This document shows, one piece after another, positions 50,401 through 61,500 of a DNA stretch of 64,000 bases. The stretch is from Leptasterias polaris. Its lineage: Eukaryota; Echinodermata; Asteroidea; Forcipulatida; Asteriidae. A model generated the notes under the pieces. That model worked only from the letters and a program-made list of their open reading frames with translations, was not told the DNA's origin and did no database searches. The position numbers and the translations under genes were made by a program. Within the stretch, counting starts at the first letter, position 1. The number at the start of each line of letters is the position of its first letter. The stretch spans positions 1,364,001 to 1,428,000 of the forward strand of contig JAZGTN010000015.1 in the NCBI GenBank assembly GCA_037783415.1. Direction: 5' to 3'.

Positions 50401-52694
50401 ACGTTTCCAGTCATGACATCACTCTACAATTAGTGATACAGAGCGGTGTTATGCAATGCCTAAAAATAACCTTAGGGATCATCAGAAGTTGAGTAAATAT
50501 TGAAACTTTTGTGTCAGACTATTGTTCCGCACTCACTGTGGATTTGGGGGACTAATACGCATGGGTGATAACAGGTCTCAACACGTGACGTCACTTCGGG
50601 CGTACAAAGTTTGGTATGGTAATGTGGTTTGGTGAAACTTTGTCATTGCGTAAACATTTCATCAAACTTTAATTTATATCAATGGCTGCTCATAGAAGCA
50701 ATAAAGAAATACTAAACAACAGCACATTTTATAGCCTAATGGGATATAAAAGGGCTGCTTTAATTCTATACCAAACATTTTTATTCCAATGGGGGTGTCT
50801 AACTGCGACATTTAAAGTATCAAGTATTTGTATAACCTCATAACTGTATATTCCATGTAGCTATAAAACGGATAGCAGTTTGGGTTTTTACAGTTTATAA
50901 GAAAAACAACATGGAAAAATGGAACAGAAATATATTGCTTTTTCTACATAGTGCGCAGTCAACAAGTTCAAAATTAAGGTCGAAATAGTGAGACTTTTTT
51001 CAAAAATATAGAAAATAATTCAATTTGGGATTAAAAGGTGTGACATTTTATAACGGTGTTTTACTGAGTCTTGCTGTTTGTTATTATGAAAGTTTTCATT
51101 ATTATCCAGTATGTTTACTGTGTCTATACATATTTTTGTTAGTCAATATCAACAAAATCAAAATAACCTTGTCATAGTCCTGTAAACATTGAAAGGTTAA
51201 AAAAAGCAAAAGAGAAGAAAAGCAGACAACAATAATTATTCTCTACTTTTTCAGATCGGATGTTATTGTTAGTTTTGTGCATCATTGCCAGTCAGCGTAA
51301 ACACAATAATAGGAAATAAAGCTATATAGTGTGTCCTTGTTATAGAAAAAACACCAACAAAACACGAAGAAAAAACAAACAAACGTGCGTCACTACACCA
51401 ACACTAGCAATTATCAGAATAATTAACAAATAAATCAGTATTTTCAGCTTTTTCTCCAGAGAGCTCTATAAATAGAACTATGGACAAGTAAACATCATTA
51501 TCGACTTCTTATGAATGATCTTGAATAATATTCTTTATTAAGACAATCGACTGATAATGAAAGACTGTACCTGATGAATAACAATAGTTTTATGGTGGAT
51601 AAAAACTAGATATTTCAAATAATATTAAAAGGGTCCAGTTTTAAAGCAACTATAGCAAGACGCCCCTTACAATTCACAAAGAAATGTGTTATCAAAAGCT
51701 GCAATATGATAAAAAAGAGAGGCAATTATGGTGTGGAGACTGGACAATCCTTAACGGTGGCATAACCAGACGTTATATTTTATTTCATGTTATTAACATT
51801 CATTTCTTTTTTGGGGGGAAAAGACATAGGCCCCCTTATTGTCTTTTATTTATTTATTTTGTTGGGGGAGCTTTTTAATGTTTCGAACAGTTTATTTGGT
51901 GCATTTGTTTTATTTGGTGTGGGGGGGGGGGGGGGGCGCAGGGTTCTTGGGGGGGGGGGGCGCAGGGTTCTTATGGGGGGTCCCGCCCCTGCCTCTCCTA
52001 TAGTTACACCACTATAGCCCCTTCACGATTGAACCATACCACCAGCACCAAACCATTCAGATATAATCTCATGGTTAAACAATTTGGAACACAAATACTT
52101 GGACAAACCAATCCTTAATCACTGTGATGAATATTAAGTAATATTGTTGTTTAGCCTATATTTCAAGGTTCATAATTTCAATAGAGGCAATTTTCCTGTT
52201 TTGTTTTTTGTTTTTTGGTTTACTTGATTACAAATTTACCCCAAAATTACTCTACGTAATATGTGTCAACAGTCAACAATGTTAATATATCATATCTTAC
52301 CTTGAAGAAATGTAATTTCTGTAGTAAGATGGCTGAATGGTGCGTGCAAAAGAGACTCTAAAACCAGTATCAGATCATTGTTGTTTCTCTCCACTGTTTG
52401 ATCGACTTCAACTGTCATGTCATCATACACAACAACAGTCGAGAATAAACCTGCCAATAATTGAGCTTTTGTTTCGGGGCAGGTGACTATGAAGTCCATA
52501 GCCAGTGGCCCTTTGGATCTACGCCGTAGAATCGTTGGGCAGTGAATGTTGTGAGCTCCTGTGATGTGGTTCTCATTGAACTGCATTAACGGACGAGAGT
52601 CTACAAGCAGCACGCGAGATTCACCGGCCTCACCCGATAGAAAATGGCTCAACTCTCCGGTAGATATTGGCCTGACTTGCACGGACACCGTCAT
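38430..52694 (-). CDS. DUSP1: MAP kinase phosphatase, dual-specificity (DUSP1/2/4/5 class), three exons
   Basis: This enzyme removes phosphate from Tyr and Thr of activated MAP kinases, mainly in the nucleus. Exons are 52694-52301, 39586-39128 and 38902-38430 (TAA), in phases 1 and 1, giving 441 aa (human DUSP1 367, DUSP4 394). Exon 1 is the whole rhodanese/CH2 domain with a basic kinase-docking motif, ILRRRSKG (residues 55-62). Exon 2 starts with an Ala/Pro-rich linker, then the DSP domain opens with VQILPHLFLGNAFHA and YKSIPVDDDNEAD (probable general acid D267). Exon 3 carries the catalytic loop HCRAGISRS (C298, R304), then LAYLMK and ISPNFSFMLQLL. All catalytic residues are present. The linker and C-tail are longer than in vertebrates. 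It is divergently paired with ERGIC1, which favours DUSP1 orthology, but the class cannot be resolved from sequence alone. Confidence 0.93.
40751..40940. repeat. 94-bp tandem duplication
   Basis: TTCTTGACGAGTAAGACACA starts at 40751 and again at 40845. Both copies continue with AAATTATC and CTGAACGTTTCACTT, and end TTTGTTGAAACAA. Identity is high but not complete. Confidence 0.8.
43858..44132. repeat. Tandem duplication of a roughly 140-bp unit
   Basis: TGATGATTGAACAAATATAA occurs near 43860 and again near 43999. Each copy runs through TGATATCAACATTTA to GTCTCAAAACCTGGTTGGTT. The second copy is interrupted by a 13-base C tract at 44029-44041. Confidence 0.75.
45177..45203. repeat. (ATTC)n microsatellite
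   Basis: About six or seven ATTC units, followed by GTTTATTAACAATAAAAAGC. This resembles the microsatellite tail of an inverted retroelement 3' end, but the element itself is not clear. Confidence 0.8.
49308..49478. mobile_element. Short TIR element with palindromic GTGTACGTACAC array
   Basis: Perfect 27-bp inverted termini (ACGGAAGCGTATTGCCGCCA...) lie at 49308-49334 and 49452-49478. If the first and last base are taken as target, TA flanks both sides, which fits Tc1/mariner-type insertion. Between them are four copies of the self-complementary 12-mer GTGTACGTACAC or a one-base variant, in a roughly 30-bp array with CTTATCGT and ACAATAAG arms. It is about 170 bp and noncoding. Confidence 0.85.
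49601..50252. mobile_element. Head-to-tail dimer of the GTGTACAACATTGG MITE
   Basis: The first copy runs from TTTAAAGGGTGTGTACAACA (49601) to GTTGTACACACCCTTTAAA (49936). The second starts in the same TTTAAA (TTTAAAGGTTTTGTACAACA) and ends CACACCCTTTAA at 50252. Shared inner blocks are TCCACACTTGATGTGA, TCATGAGAAAA and TTTATACC. The two copies have diverged from each other, so the dimer is not recent. Confidence 0.8.
51921..51960. repeat. Duplicated G-tract block
   Basis: Runs of 16 G (51921-51936) and 12 G (51949-51960) are each followed by CGCAGGGTTCTT. The unit is duplicated and can form G-quadruplexes. Similar tracts of 16 G are at 35197-35212 and 55784-55799. Confidence 0.75.
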
Positions 52695-52922
52695 TGTTGC
52701 TTGTGGATGTTTGTATAGTGCAGTAGAGTTCGACGTGAATTTATGAGTGTTAGGCCTTCACACCGAGACTACAACCACAATAGAACGCAGTGCATAGGTC
52801 GTGCTGGGTTTGTCGTGGTGAATGTACAACAAGGATGGCAAGAGATCTGTGGTCCATGTGTACTGTAGGTACTGTTGTTTTTTATTGATGTCTTTTTGGG
52901 CGCGAACGAACATACCCAATCT

Positions 52923-52931
52923 CTTTATATA
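52923..52931 (-). promoter_or_regulatory. TATA box of the phosphatase gene
   Basis: On the minus strand the sequence reads TATATAAAG, about 230 bases before the ATG. Initiation would be expected near 52895-52900, leaving a 5' UTR of about 200 bases. A TATA promoter fits a rapidly induced gene, as in vertebrate DUSP1. Confidence 0.55.
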
Positions 52932-53283
52932 GAAATGTGGCGGTGAGGAATGACCATTCTGCTACAAAACCGCAGCTGAATTGCCCAACCAATCGTTGCT
53001 TGATACGCCTCCCGAGTTCCATTCATAAAAAATTCCGCATCACTGGCTATAATTTCCGCCTCCGCAGAGGAAAATAATTCTCATAACAAACGTCAAAAAC
53101 CATAACCCATGGTTTGTTTGCATTAAAAAGTGTGACAATATGTCCCAGATATCAATATGTTATAGAAACTGTTTTTATGGAAAACAGTTTATACCCTAAA
53201 TTGTTAAAAATCAAACAAAAATAGGCATCAAATAGTTCCGACCAACGCCAAAATATAAATGAATCCGCAATGACTCACGACCT

Positions 53284-53291
53284 TGACGTCA
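53284..53291. promoter_or_regulatory. Full palindromic CRE (TGACGTCA)
   Basis: TGACGTCA is the consensus CREB/ATF site. It lies about 355 bases upstream of the phosphatase TATA box. Vertebrate DUSP1 promoters also use CREs, but a single 8-mer can occur by chance. Confidence 0.4.
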
Positions 53292-55552
53292 CACACGCAG
53301 GGTTTTCCCCATGCAAAGCGTCTTTGTTCAGCAAAGCTGATAATAATATTAAAATGAGTTCATATCAAGCAGGTTTATTTGTGGGTTATTAATTTTTATA
53401 AGTGAGTGAATTTTACAATCCATGATTCATATCATACAATGATCACTGTAACAATTTTTGATTTTGATGTTTAATAAATCTACTGCTGCTTTTATATTTC
53501 ACATTTGTATTTTGAGTGGCTATGGGCCGAATAAATAATAACAATAATCATAATATTCTAACAAATAGAAAAATGGTTGGTTTACTTTCTTTCTTTCGGG
53601 TTACTAATTCGAACCGACATAGGAAGGAAAGATAAACCAACTCGTTACTTATTTTTGATCATTACCATCAAGTACATACTTATTTGATGTTACCATCTTT
53701 TTACACCTGAATGACACAGGCAATGATGAGGTGGCGACATTATTGACGGGTATACATGAAACAGTGTACAAAGACAGATACAACGGTGACCAGGCCGGAA
53801 GGGGAAGCCGTTGAGGGCCATTAGAGTTAAAAGATTAGACTTTTGTGTTTTTAGTCCTTTGCTGTATGTGCATAGGCATTTACTCCGTTTACGCCAAACT
53901 GTTTATAACAATTTGTTTCTTATTGTGTCATTGTTGTTCATTTAAATTATTGCTGAACATTTGTCTCTGCATCGTTTCGTGATAATGGATATACTACCAT
54001 GGGCCCTAATTTTGGCCAATGTTGTTGATATTAAGCCGTTTTTCTAAGTCTAGGCATACTTTCACGAAGTCTCTTCGATTTCTTTCTTTGCTTTTTCTAA
54101 TTTGTAGGCTACAAATTAAAAGAAAAAGCGGAAACCACAAGATCATCATTTCCAAAAATAGAAATTGTCTCCAAAACCAGGAAATTAAGTTGACTTCATG
54201 CGGAAAAACAGAACTGCCAGTTACTGACACAGTTAAGTGACTAAATTAGATCAAAACAATGATCAATACTTCCAGATAGTCTTGGTTTTGCTTTTAATTT
54301 TTTGGCCGTGCAATCTGTCACGAAATTAAAACTAAAAATAATTAAGACCATATTTTTCTTCTTTCTATTGAAGACGGTTTCTATTTTGTCCGATAGTTTT
54401 CATCGTATGTTCTTCCCCTTAAAAGTTAGTAAACTTAACAAATACTTACAAAGATAAATAAACATAGAACTACATTAATGGAACGACCACCTAAATAACC
54501 AATGAAGTTTTGCAATATTTTATAAAGTATTTTTACACTGGAGGTTTGGACTGGTATTTTGTTAATGATTCAAATTTCTTTTTACACAACAAGAACGGGT
54601 CCAGAAGTTAAGAAGTTTTCGACAATATTAGTAATTACGAGAGAACAAAATAATAATAAAAAATCAGACCCACAATTGAAACACAAACTTTCCCTTTAAT
54701 GTTGTAGGCCGATTGTGCAGGATCGATCCTGGGGGACTGGTAGTGATATGTGACAGGTTAAAGGTCACGCCGCATTTATGTCATCACGTGACATTTTGAC
54801 ATCGCTTTCATTTTGCACACTTTTACCGAAGTAAAAGTCATTCAAAAAGTATGTGTTCGAGGAAGTATAGGAATTTTTGTGTCATACGATTTCCCAACTT
54901 TGGGTCACCAATGCAACCACTCATGCAGTGCTCCCATCCTCCCCAATAATGTTGTGAAATTGGCAATTAATCACAGATCCTCGGGCCGGGCCGGCCGGGA
55001 GCTTGGGTGGGTGGGACCGTGGAGGTGTTCTATTACCTACAGAATGGTGGTGGGACGGCCGGATGGGAAACTCAAGTTTTCTGTGAGCATAAACGAAACT
55101 AGAGTGCTGTATTACTTCGAAGAAAGCTGCATCTAACTTTTCTTTTTAATTGTCTATGGCTTGATGAAAACTGTTTTGTTGGGTCCCGTTTTGTCTAAAT
55201 CATTCTATATCATTTCCCAATCAATAACATCAACAACATTGCTGATTGGCCAATCACAACCAACCATGTGGACGTGTCATATTCTCACATGTAGTCTGGT
55301 TCAATCTTCTATATTATAGCGTACAATAGTTTGTACTAGCATAACTACACGTGAGAGCTGTAATGCGGCCGTTACCAGATCACTTCAGTATGTAGCGATT
55401 TCATTGAGTAGACTGTGTGTAATGTAATCAGTGTTTTTGTTGATTTTTTTGAGGTTTCTAAACACTTTATCACTTTCGTATTGTGGAGGGTGAAGTACAG
55501 ATAGTTTCCATAGATTTATTGACAGTAAGCTGCAGCTGACGCGTTTGCAATC

Positions 55553-58500
55553 ATGGGATTTGATTTACGGAGGTGAGTAGGATATTTGCGCCCAGTTTCC
55601 GGACGGAATTAAAAACAACCGGGTGTTCTGCTTCCTTCGTCGGGTGCACAACTTCCAACTTCTCTTTATTTCCCGCAGTTTTAATCAATTACAATTTATT
55701 GGTCATGTAACGAATATATATATTTTTTATAATGGAGCCAAAGCTTAATATCAAAAGCATGGAAAATTAACTAGCTGTGGGGCGGGGGGGGGGGGGGGGC
55801 CTTTTTATATTTTAAAGTATAGGCCTACATGCAATAATTAATTGCAAGACAAGGGAGTATCTGTACACAAAACTGTTGGTAGTTTTGGATGTACCTCCAT
55901 GACTATAACATCAACAATAATATGTTACTGGTACTTACTACTTGGTAGTGGCCTGTGCTAAACAAGTTATTGCTAAGCTTGTGTTTGATGGTTGTCTAGC
56001 TGCATTTAATGATTTATCCTCAAGTTACTGGATTTATCATGCTTTTACAATGCATGATATTTAATGAAACAGGGTGGGTGGGCGTGGGATGGGGCAAGGC
56101 ACCTGGTTCAAATACAAATGCAAGTGATGTTGGTAAACATAATACACACACATTCTTGAATTGTTACTAAAGTGTTTTTTTAATGTTATGGTTTGCTCTA
56201 GACTTGACGTTTACAGGAAAGTTCCCAAGGATTTGACGCAGCCGACATTAGCCGGAGCTGCAGGTAGGTTTACTGTTGTGTAGACGATTGAGCAGTTAAA
56301 TAAGTTGTCAATAATTGACACAAAGACGAACACTTATCATTAATAGATCAGAACAACTGTGTGACTTTATTTTAAATAGAGAGTGATGATCAACCAGTCA
56401 CAAGAATCACATTACTAGAATCAACAATGAACATAGAACAAAACTGTTCGCTAGAGGGTGCCGTTAGACTTGTTTAAGTCCCATACTCACAGTTACCACT
56501 TTTCTTCGGGAATTATGTTTTTTTAGAAAAAATAATTTTTCAAAGAAACCAACAATGAAAATGTAAATTTTGACCTGGGAACTGTAATTTTGTATGAAAT
56601 TGGGCAGAGCACCAGGAATCATTTTTACGAGCTATAATCAGAACTTGACAAGATTACCCATGCACCTTGATGGTTTGACTAATTAGGTCTCCTAATTAGG
56701 TCTCCTAATTGTTGGAACACTCTTGGCAAGATATAAAATGTTATTCGGACCAACCAATATTTTATGTTTTGTTTTTCATTTGCAGTGTCGATATGCAGCA
56801 TTTTGTTCATTGTTTTCTTGCTATTGTCAGAGTTTACAACATTCATCAAGCCAGATGTGTAAGTAGTGCTTAATTCTTGTTTATAATAAACACCAATGAA
56901 ATGGATTACATTAATGTATTTCATCGCTGGTCGCCATTGTGCATGCATCTTGAAAATACTGTTAAGTTTTTCTGAAATAAATTGCTTTAAAGGCACTGAA
57001 CACGTTTTGTAATTGTCAAAGACCAGTATTCTCACTTGGTGTATCCCAACATATGCATAAAATAACAAGCCTGTGAAAATTTGGGCTCAATTGGTTATTG
57101 AAGTTGCAAGAAAATTATGAAAGAAAAAACACCCTTGTACAAATAGTGTGCTTTCAGATAGGAATAAAAGGCTTCTGGCCAGAAGTCTTTTATTATTTGA
57201 GTGAGAAATTACCTCTTTCTCAAAAACTACGTTACTTCAGAGGGAGTCGTTTCTCACAATGTTTTATACTATCAACAGCTCTCCGTTGCTCGTTACCAAG
57301 TACGTTTTTATGCTAATATATATTTTGAGTAATTACCAAACGTGTACAGTGCCTTACGTTATGCATAATGTGGTATATTAATACAGGTTGTGTGTTAGAC
57401 CAGATGGTCTTAAATGCCCACAGGGAAAAATCCATATTTCAATTTACAAATGTTTGTTGATAAAGACGGGGCTTTCAAATATTAATTCAAATCAGATTTT
57501 GTGGTTTGTTGTAAATGATTAATTATCAAGTGCTTTATGAGGAAATAGAAGACAATAGCTTTAAAAAGATGCTATAGTGTCCACCTACATTATTCAGTGT
57601 TACCTCAACTTGTTATCTTTGGCTTAATTAGCAAATACTGTGAGCCAGAATCCTGGTTTTAATTGACTTTAACTTTTAATTTTTATTGATGTATATATTT
57701 GAATTCATTGTGGCTTTTTAGGCCGCGTGCCTAATGTTGTCATGGTAATTGTATAGCTTGCAAAAAGTATGTAAATGGTTTGAAAATAAAAGTGATTTTT
57801 CTAGATTTAAAGAACAACTTCTGTCCATTATATTTTTGTAGCCTGTCCGTTTAAAAAAAACCACATTATATTATTTAATGATGTGGATGAAAACATGCAA
57901 GGGACCGTGTAAAGTCAAATGCCTGCTACTGTACAATCTTGTGTTTTTGCTCCTTAAGGAACCACAGTGGTATATATCTAGTTGATAGTATTTTGAACGA
58001 ACAATGTGTGCTAGCTAAATGGCATGGCTTATAGAATACAACCCGATTCTTACATGGCACATCTGTATGGCTGAACAAGCATTGTTCACATCTTGGACAA
58101 GTCTTTATAATGCACCTTCCCTAAAAAAGCACATTGTCCAGATACGGTTAGTGTATTTTGTGGCTTGAGATAATTCTAGGTATTGAATTGACAGGGTTCA
58201 CACTGAGTCTGGGCGCTGACGCCTCGTCGCTTTGCCCAAATTCCAGAAAATTGCATGTTGCCAAAATCTGAACAACCATTTTGTATCGCTAAATTGTTCT
58301 GAATTTTTTCAGTTTTTTAATTTTCATCCACTTTCATCCCTGATACTTTGTATAACAATTTAAAAAAATGAATGATTGTATTGAATGGATCCGATGGCTG
58401 CCGCTTCCCAGGTTGTATCGTATACTTGGGTGTGATCCCTGGCTACACGGCATTTTACGGTTGAATGGCTTCTGACTGGCACCCCCCGAACAAAGATATT

Positions 58501-61500
58501 GACAAAATAGGGAGACCGCCAACATAGGGATAGAAAGCTCAGTTGGTAGAGCGCCGGCACGTCAATCCGGAGGTCGTTGGTTCAAATCCTGCTCTAGTCA
58601 ATTTTTCTTTGTTCAACCCAAAATCAAGTATTAAACTTCTATACATAATTTTCTCATTAACAGAGTGAGTGAGTTGTATGTAGACAACCCAGGCACTATT
58701 GAACGCCTTGAAGTACGGCTTAATATCACCTTACCTCGTTTAACATGTAAAGGTAAGAAAGAATCAAACAAAGCATCAGTATGAAACCCTTGTGTCTCTA
58801 CAATGCTCTGTCCTGGGTTAATCTTGTTAAAGCTTATCAGCAGAAAATGTTTCTTAACAAATTTGTTTGCCTAGAAAGATTTGTGTTTTAAAGAACATTG
58901 TACCAGTATCTGTGCTAAGTAAGTTTTGAGAAATAGAATAAGCTACTTGCAAACCAAACTGTCTGTTATAAATGCAAAATATGGCCTGACGTTTCGACCC
59001 TAGCAGAGTCTTTCTTAAAGGCTAAATGACAACACAACACACACTAACAAGTGTACTGGTGTAACAGAAGCAGTCAAGTAGATAGAAGTGAAATGAGAGA
59101 GAGAGCGAGAGGCAGAATCCAGTCAGAAAGAGCATGGGGTGAACGATGACAAATTTAAGTAAACTTTCTGCTTAGAGATTTAAAAAAAATTGGGTCATTA
59201 GCAGAGCTGTCTTAATCAGGTACCCGGTAGTTTCCATATGCTACATTGTTACCTGGGACCAGTACCAAACATGTGACTTGATGATTGAATGATTGGTTTA
59301 ATTTCTCTGTAGTACTTGGACTGGATATACAAGATGACATGGGTCGCCATGAGGTTGGATACGTAGATAACACCAACAAGATACCGATCAATGAAAACCA
59401 AGGATGTCTGTTTGAAACGCGCTTCTCTGTTAATAAGGTAAATCAAATAAGCACATAGTGAAGATTTGTAACGACCTCTAATGACCTCTTATGGCCTCTA
59501 ACCCCATCTTTGTGAAATTGAGCGATGTGCATAGATGACCCCATGGCTTGATTTCACAAAACTCTAAGATTCATCTTAAGATAGTTGTCAGTATCACCAT
59601 AGTGATTTGTATTGTGACATCACACTTTGCTTAGCAACTAAGATTGTCACACAGTTAAGATCAATCTTATCTCTTCGTGAAATCGCCCTCAGTTCAACCC
59701 TTGATATCATTCTTAATATCTTTAAAAGGTTCCGGGTAATTTCCACGTGTCAACGCATGCAGCTGGGATGAACCAGCCACCTAAACCGGACTTTTCTCAT
59801 TTTATTGATCAAGTGACGTTTGGTGATGATCTATCGGTGAGTGTGGCGAGTTTAAATCAAAAACAATACCATTCTTGTTCAGAAATGTTGAAGCATATTT
59901 CCCTTTCAAATCTGCTAAGTGTGTAGCATTAATTAATACAAAAATTGAATTAGCTCTTGCAAACTGCTTACCAACCAGAAGAACTTATGATCTAAATGCA
60001 GAAAAAATTTAATGGCCTGACGCTTCGATCCTAACAGTCTTTCTCGAAGGTTAACGTGAGAGAAAGACTCTAGTGTGTCGTGGCCGAGCGGTTAAGAGCA
60101 CCGAACTCAAGCTCTGGTGTTTCTGTTCAGCAGAGTGTGGGTTCGAGTCCCGGTCGTGACACTTGTGTCCCTGAGCAAGACACTTAACTATAATTGCTTC
60201 TCTCCACCCAGGGGTAAAATGGGTACCTGTGAGGGCAGAGATGGTTCTTGTGATTGATTTAGCTTAGTAGCGCATATATTGCAGCACAGGCTGTATACTC
60301 CCCAGCGAGCTGAGATGGTTTAAGGAATGAAATAAATGGCCCAGTGACCAGGGGTAATAATGTTGGAAGCGCTTTGAGACGCCCTTGGGTGTGATAAAGC
60401 GCGATATAAATCCATATTATTATTATTATTACTAGTAGTGTTGGAATGTCAGGCCATTAACTATTTTCTGTAATGTGATTTAGTCAATAGTCAATAGAAA
60501 GTAAATTAGAGTAATTGTTAGAGACAAGTTTATGATACCAGTATATCAGTATTTAATCCTATATTTCAGTTTCACAAAAGACTGTTCTTTATTTATTATT
60601 CCTTTTTAGAATTCTTCTGTTGGTCAAAGAGCAGCATTTAATGCACTTTTAAAAAAGGACAGATTAAATGCAAAAGGTAAGAAATAAAACTTGTCAGCCA
60701 AAATGTTAACAAACTCAAGTTTTTGTAGTGAAAAGGTTCATTCTTTGACCCCTGCTTTCCCAAACCCTTCATAACCCATTTAGTGTTGTACTTGTTTCAT
60801 TCAGCATGATGCAATGCACAAGAATCCAACAATGAAGAATTTGACTTGCCATATTGTGAACATTTTGTTTAATTTTAGATTACTTGGAAGCAAATACACT
60901 TGTACCTGGTATTTAGTCCGCTTTTTGGTAACACTTCCCATTGAGATAACCTCCTATTTGAAATCATTCGACATCATGGCACGTAGAGGGGCACATGGTT
61001 GTATATATAGAGGGGCACAGAAGTGTGTACATGTGTACTGGTGAAGATGCCTTCTCCACATGATATATTGCAGGATGGTAGAGTGCATCTATTGTTCAAA
61101 ACCACTGTGGGTGATATTAATTGGTCAGACAGTAGGAGGGTTGACTGTGTACTGTGTAGATGCATTTGACACATGATATAATATTAAAGGCTGGTATATT
61201 TTATTATTCAAAACCACAGTGGATGGTATTGAATGGTCACATAGTAGGAAGGTTAAGTTTATTTATTCTAATAATCATCCTGTTTTTGTTTGTCTTTTTA
61301 GCGGAGTCGTCACATGATTATTACATAAAGATCGTTCCTACTGTTTATGAAGACCTGTGGGGAAACCAGAATATTTCATATCAATATACATTTGCTTATA
61401 AGGTGAGTTGACTTTGAATTCAATATTATCATTGGTTTATTTCATACAAATAAAAACATGAAAAATTATTCAGTATGGCAACCGATATGTTGAACTGCAC

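Larger units (their letters stand above)
39587..52300. other. 12.7-kb first intron of the phosphatase gene
   Basis: It separates the docking domain from the catalytic domain. Several reading frames of 90-115 codons lie inside (for example 42267-42608, 42461-42760 and 47009-47338), but none shows a known domain or splice context. Recognised contents are a 94-bp tandem pair (40751-40940), a roughly 140-bp tandem pair (43858-44132), an ATTC microsatellite (45177-45203), a palindrome-rich MITE (49308-49478), a MITE dimer (49601-50252) and G tracts (51921-51960). The rest is AT-rich with nothing identifiable; it could hold enhancers. Confidence 0.6.
52695..55552. other. Divergent promoter interval between DUSP and ERGIC1
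   Basis: This 2.9-kb interval separates the two start codons. It contains the phosphatase TATA box and a CRE-type site, listed separately, and an inverted CCAAT near 52990. Towards ERGIC1 there is a GC-rich patch at about 54980-55060 (GGGCCGGGCCGGCC). No gene is recognised. A 107-codon frame at 54813-55136 has no domain and no clear splice context. Confidence 0.55.

Noticed and set aside
54813..55136. 107-codon gene in the DUSP-ERGIC1 interval
   Set aside because: No domain or splice signals; it lies across a GC-rich patch and is probably promoter-proximal DNA.
58529..58598. tRNA gene (Asp-like GTC anticodon)
   Set aside because: Poor acceptor and T stems, C at position 33, and the same block with the same flanks recurs at 14651-14837; it is a SINE module.
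60075..60162. Functional tRNA-Leu(CAA) gene
   Set aside because: The fold is good, but it continues into a SINE body with an (ATT)n tail and target duplication, so it is the head of a retroelement.
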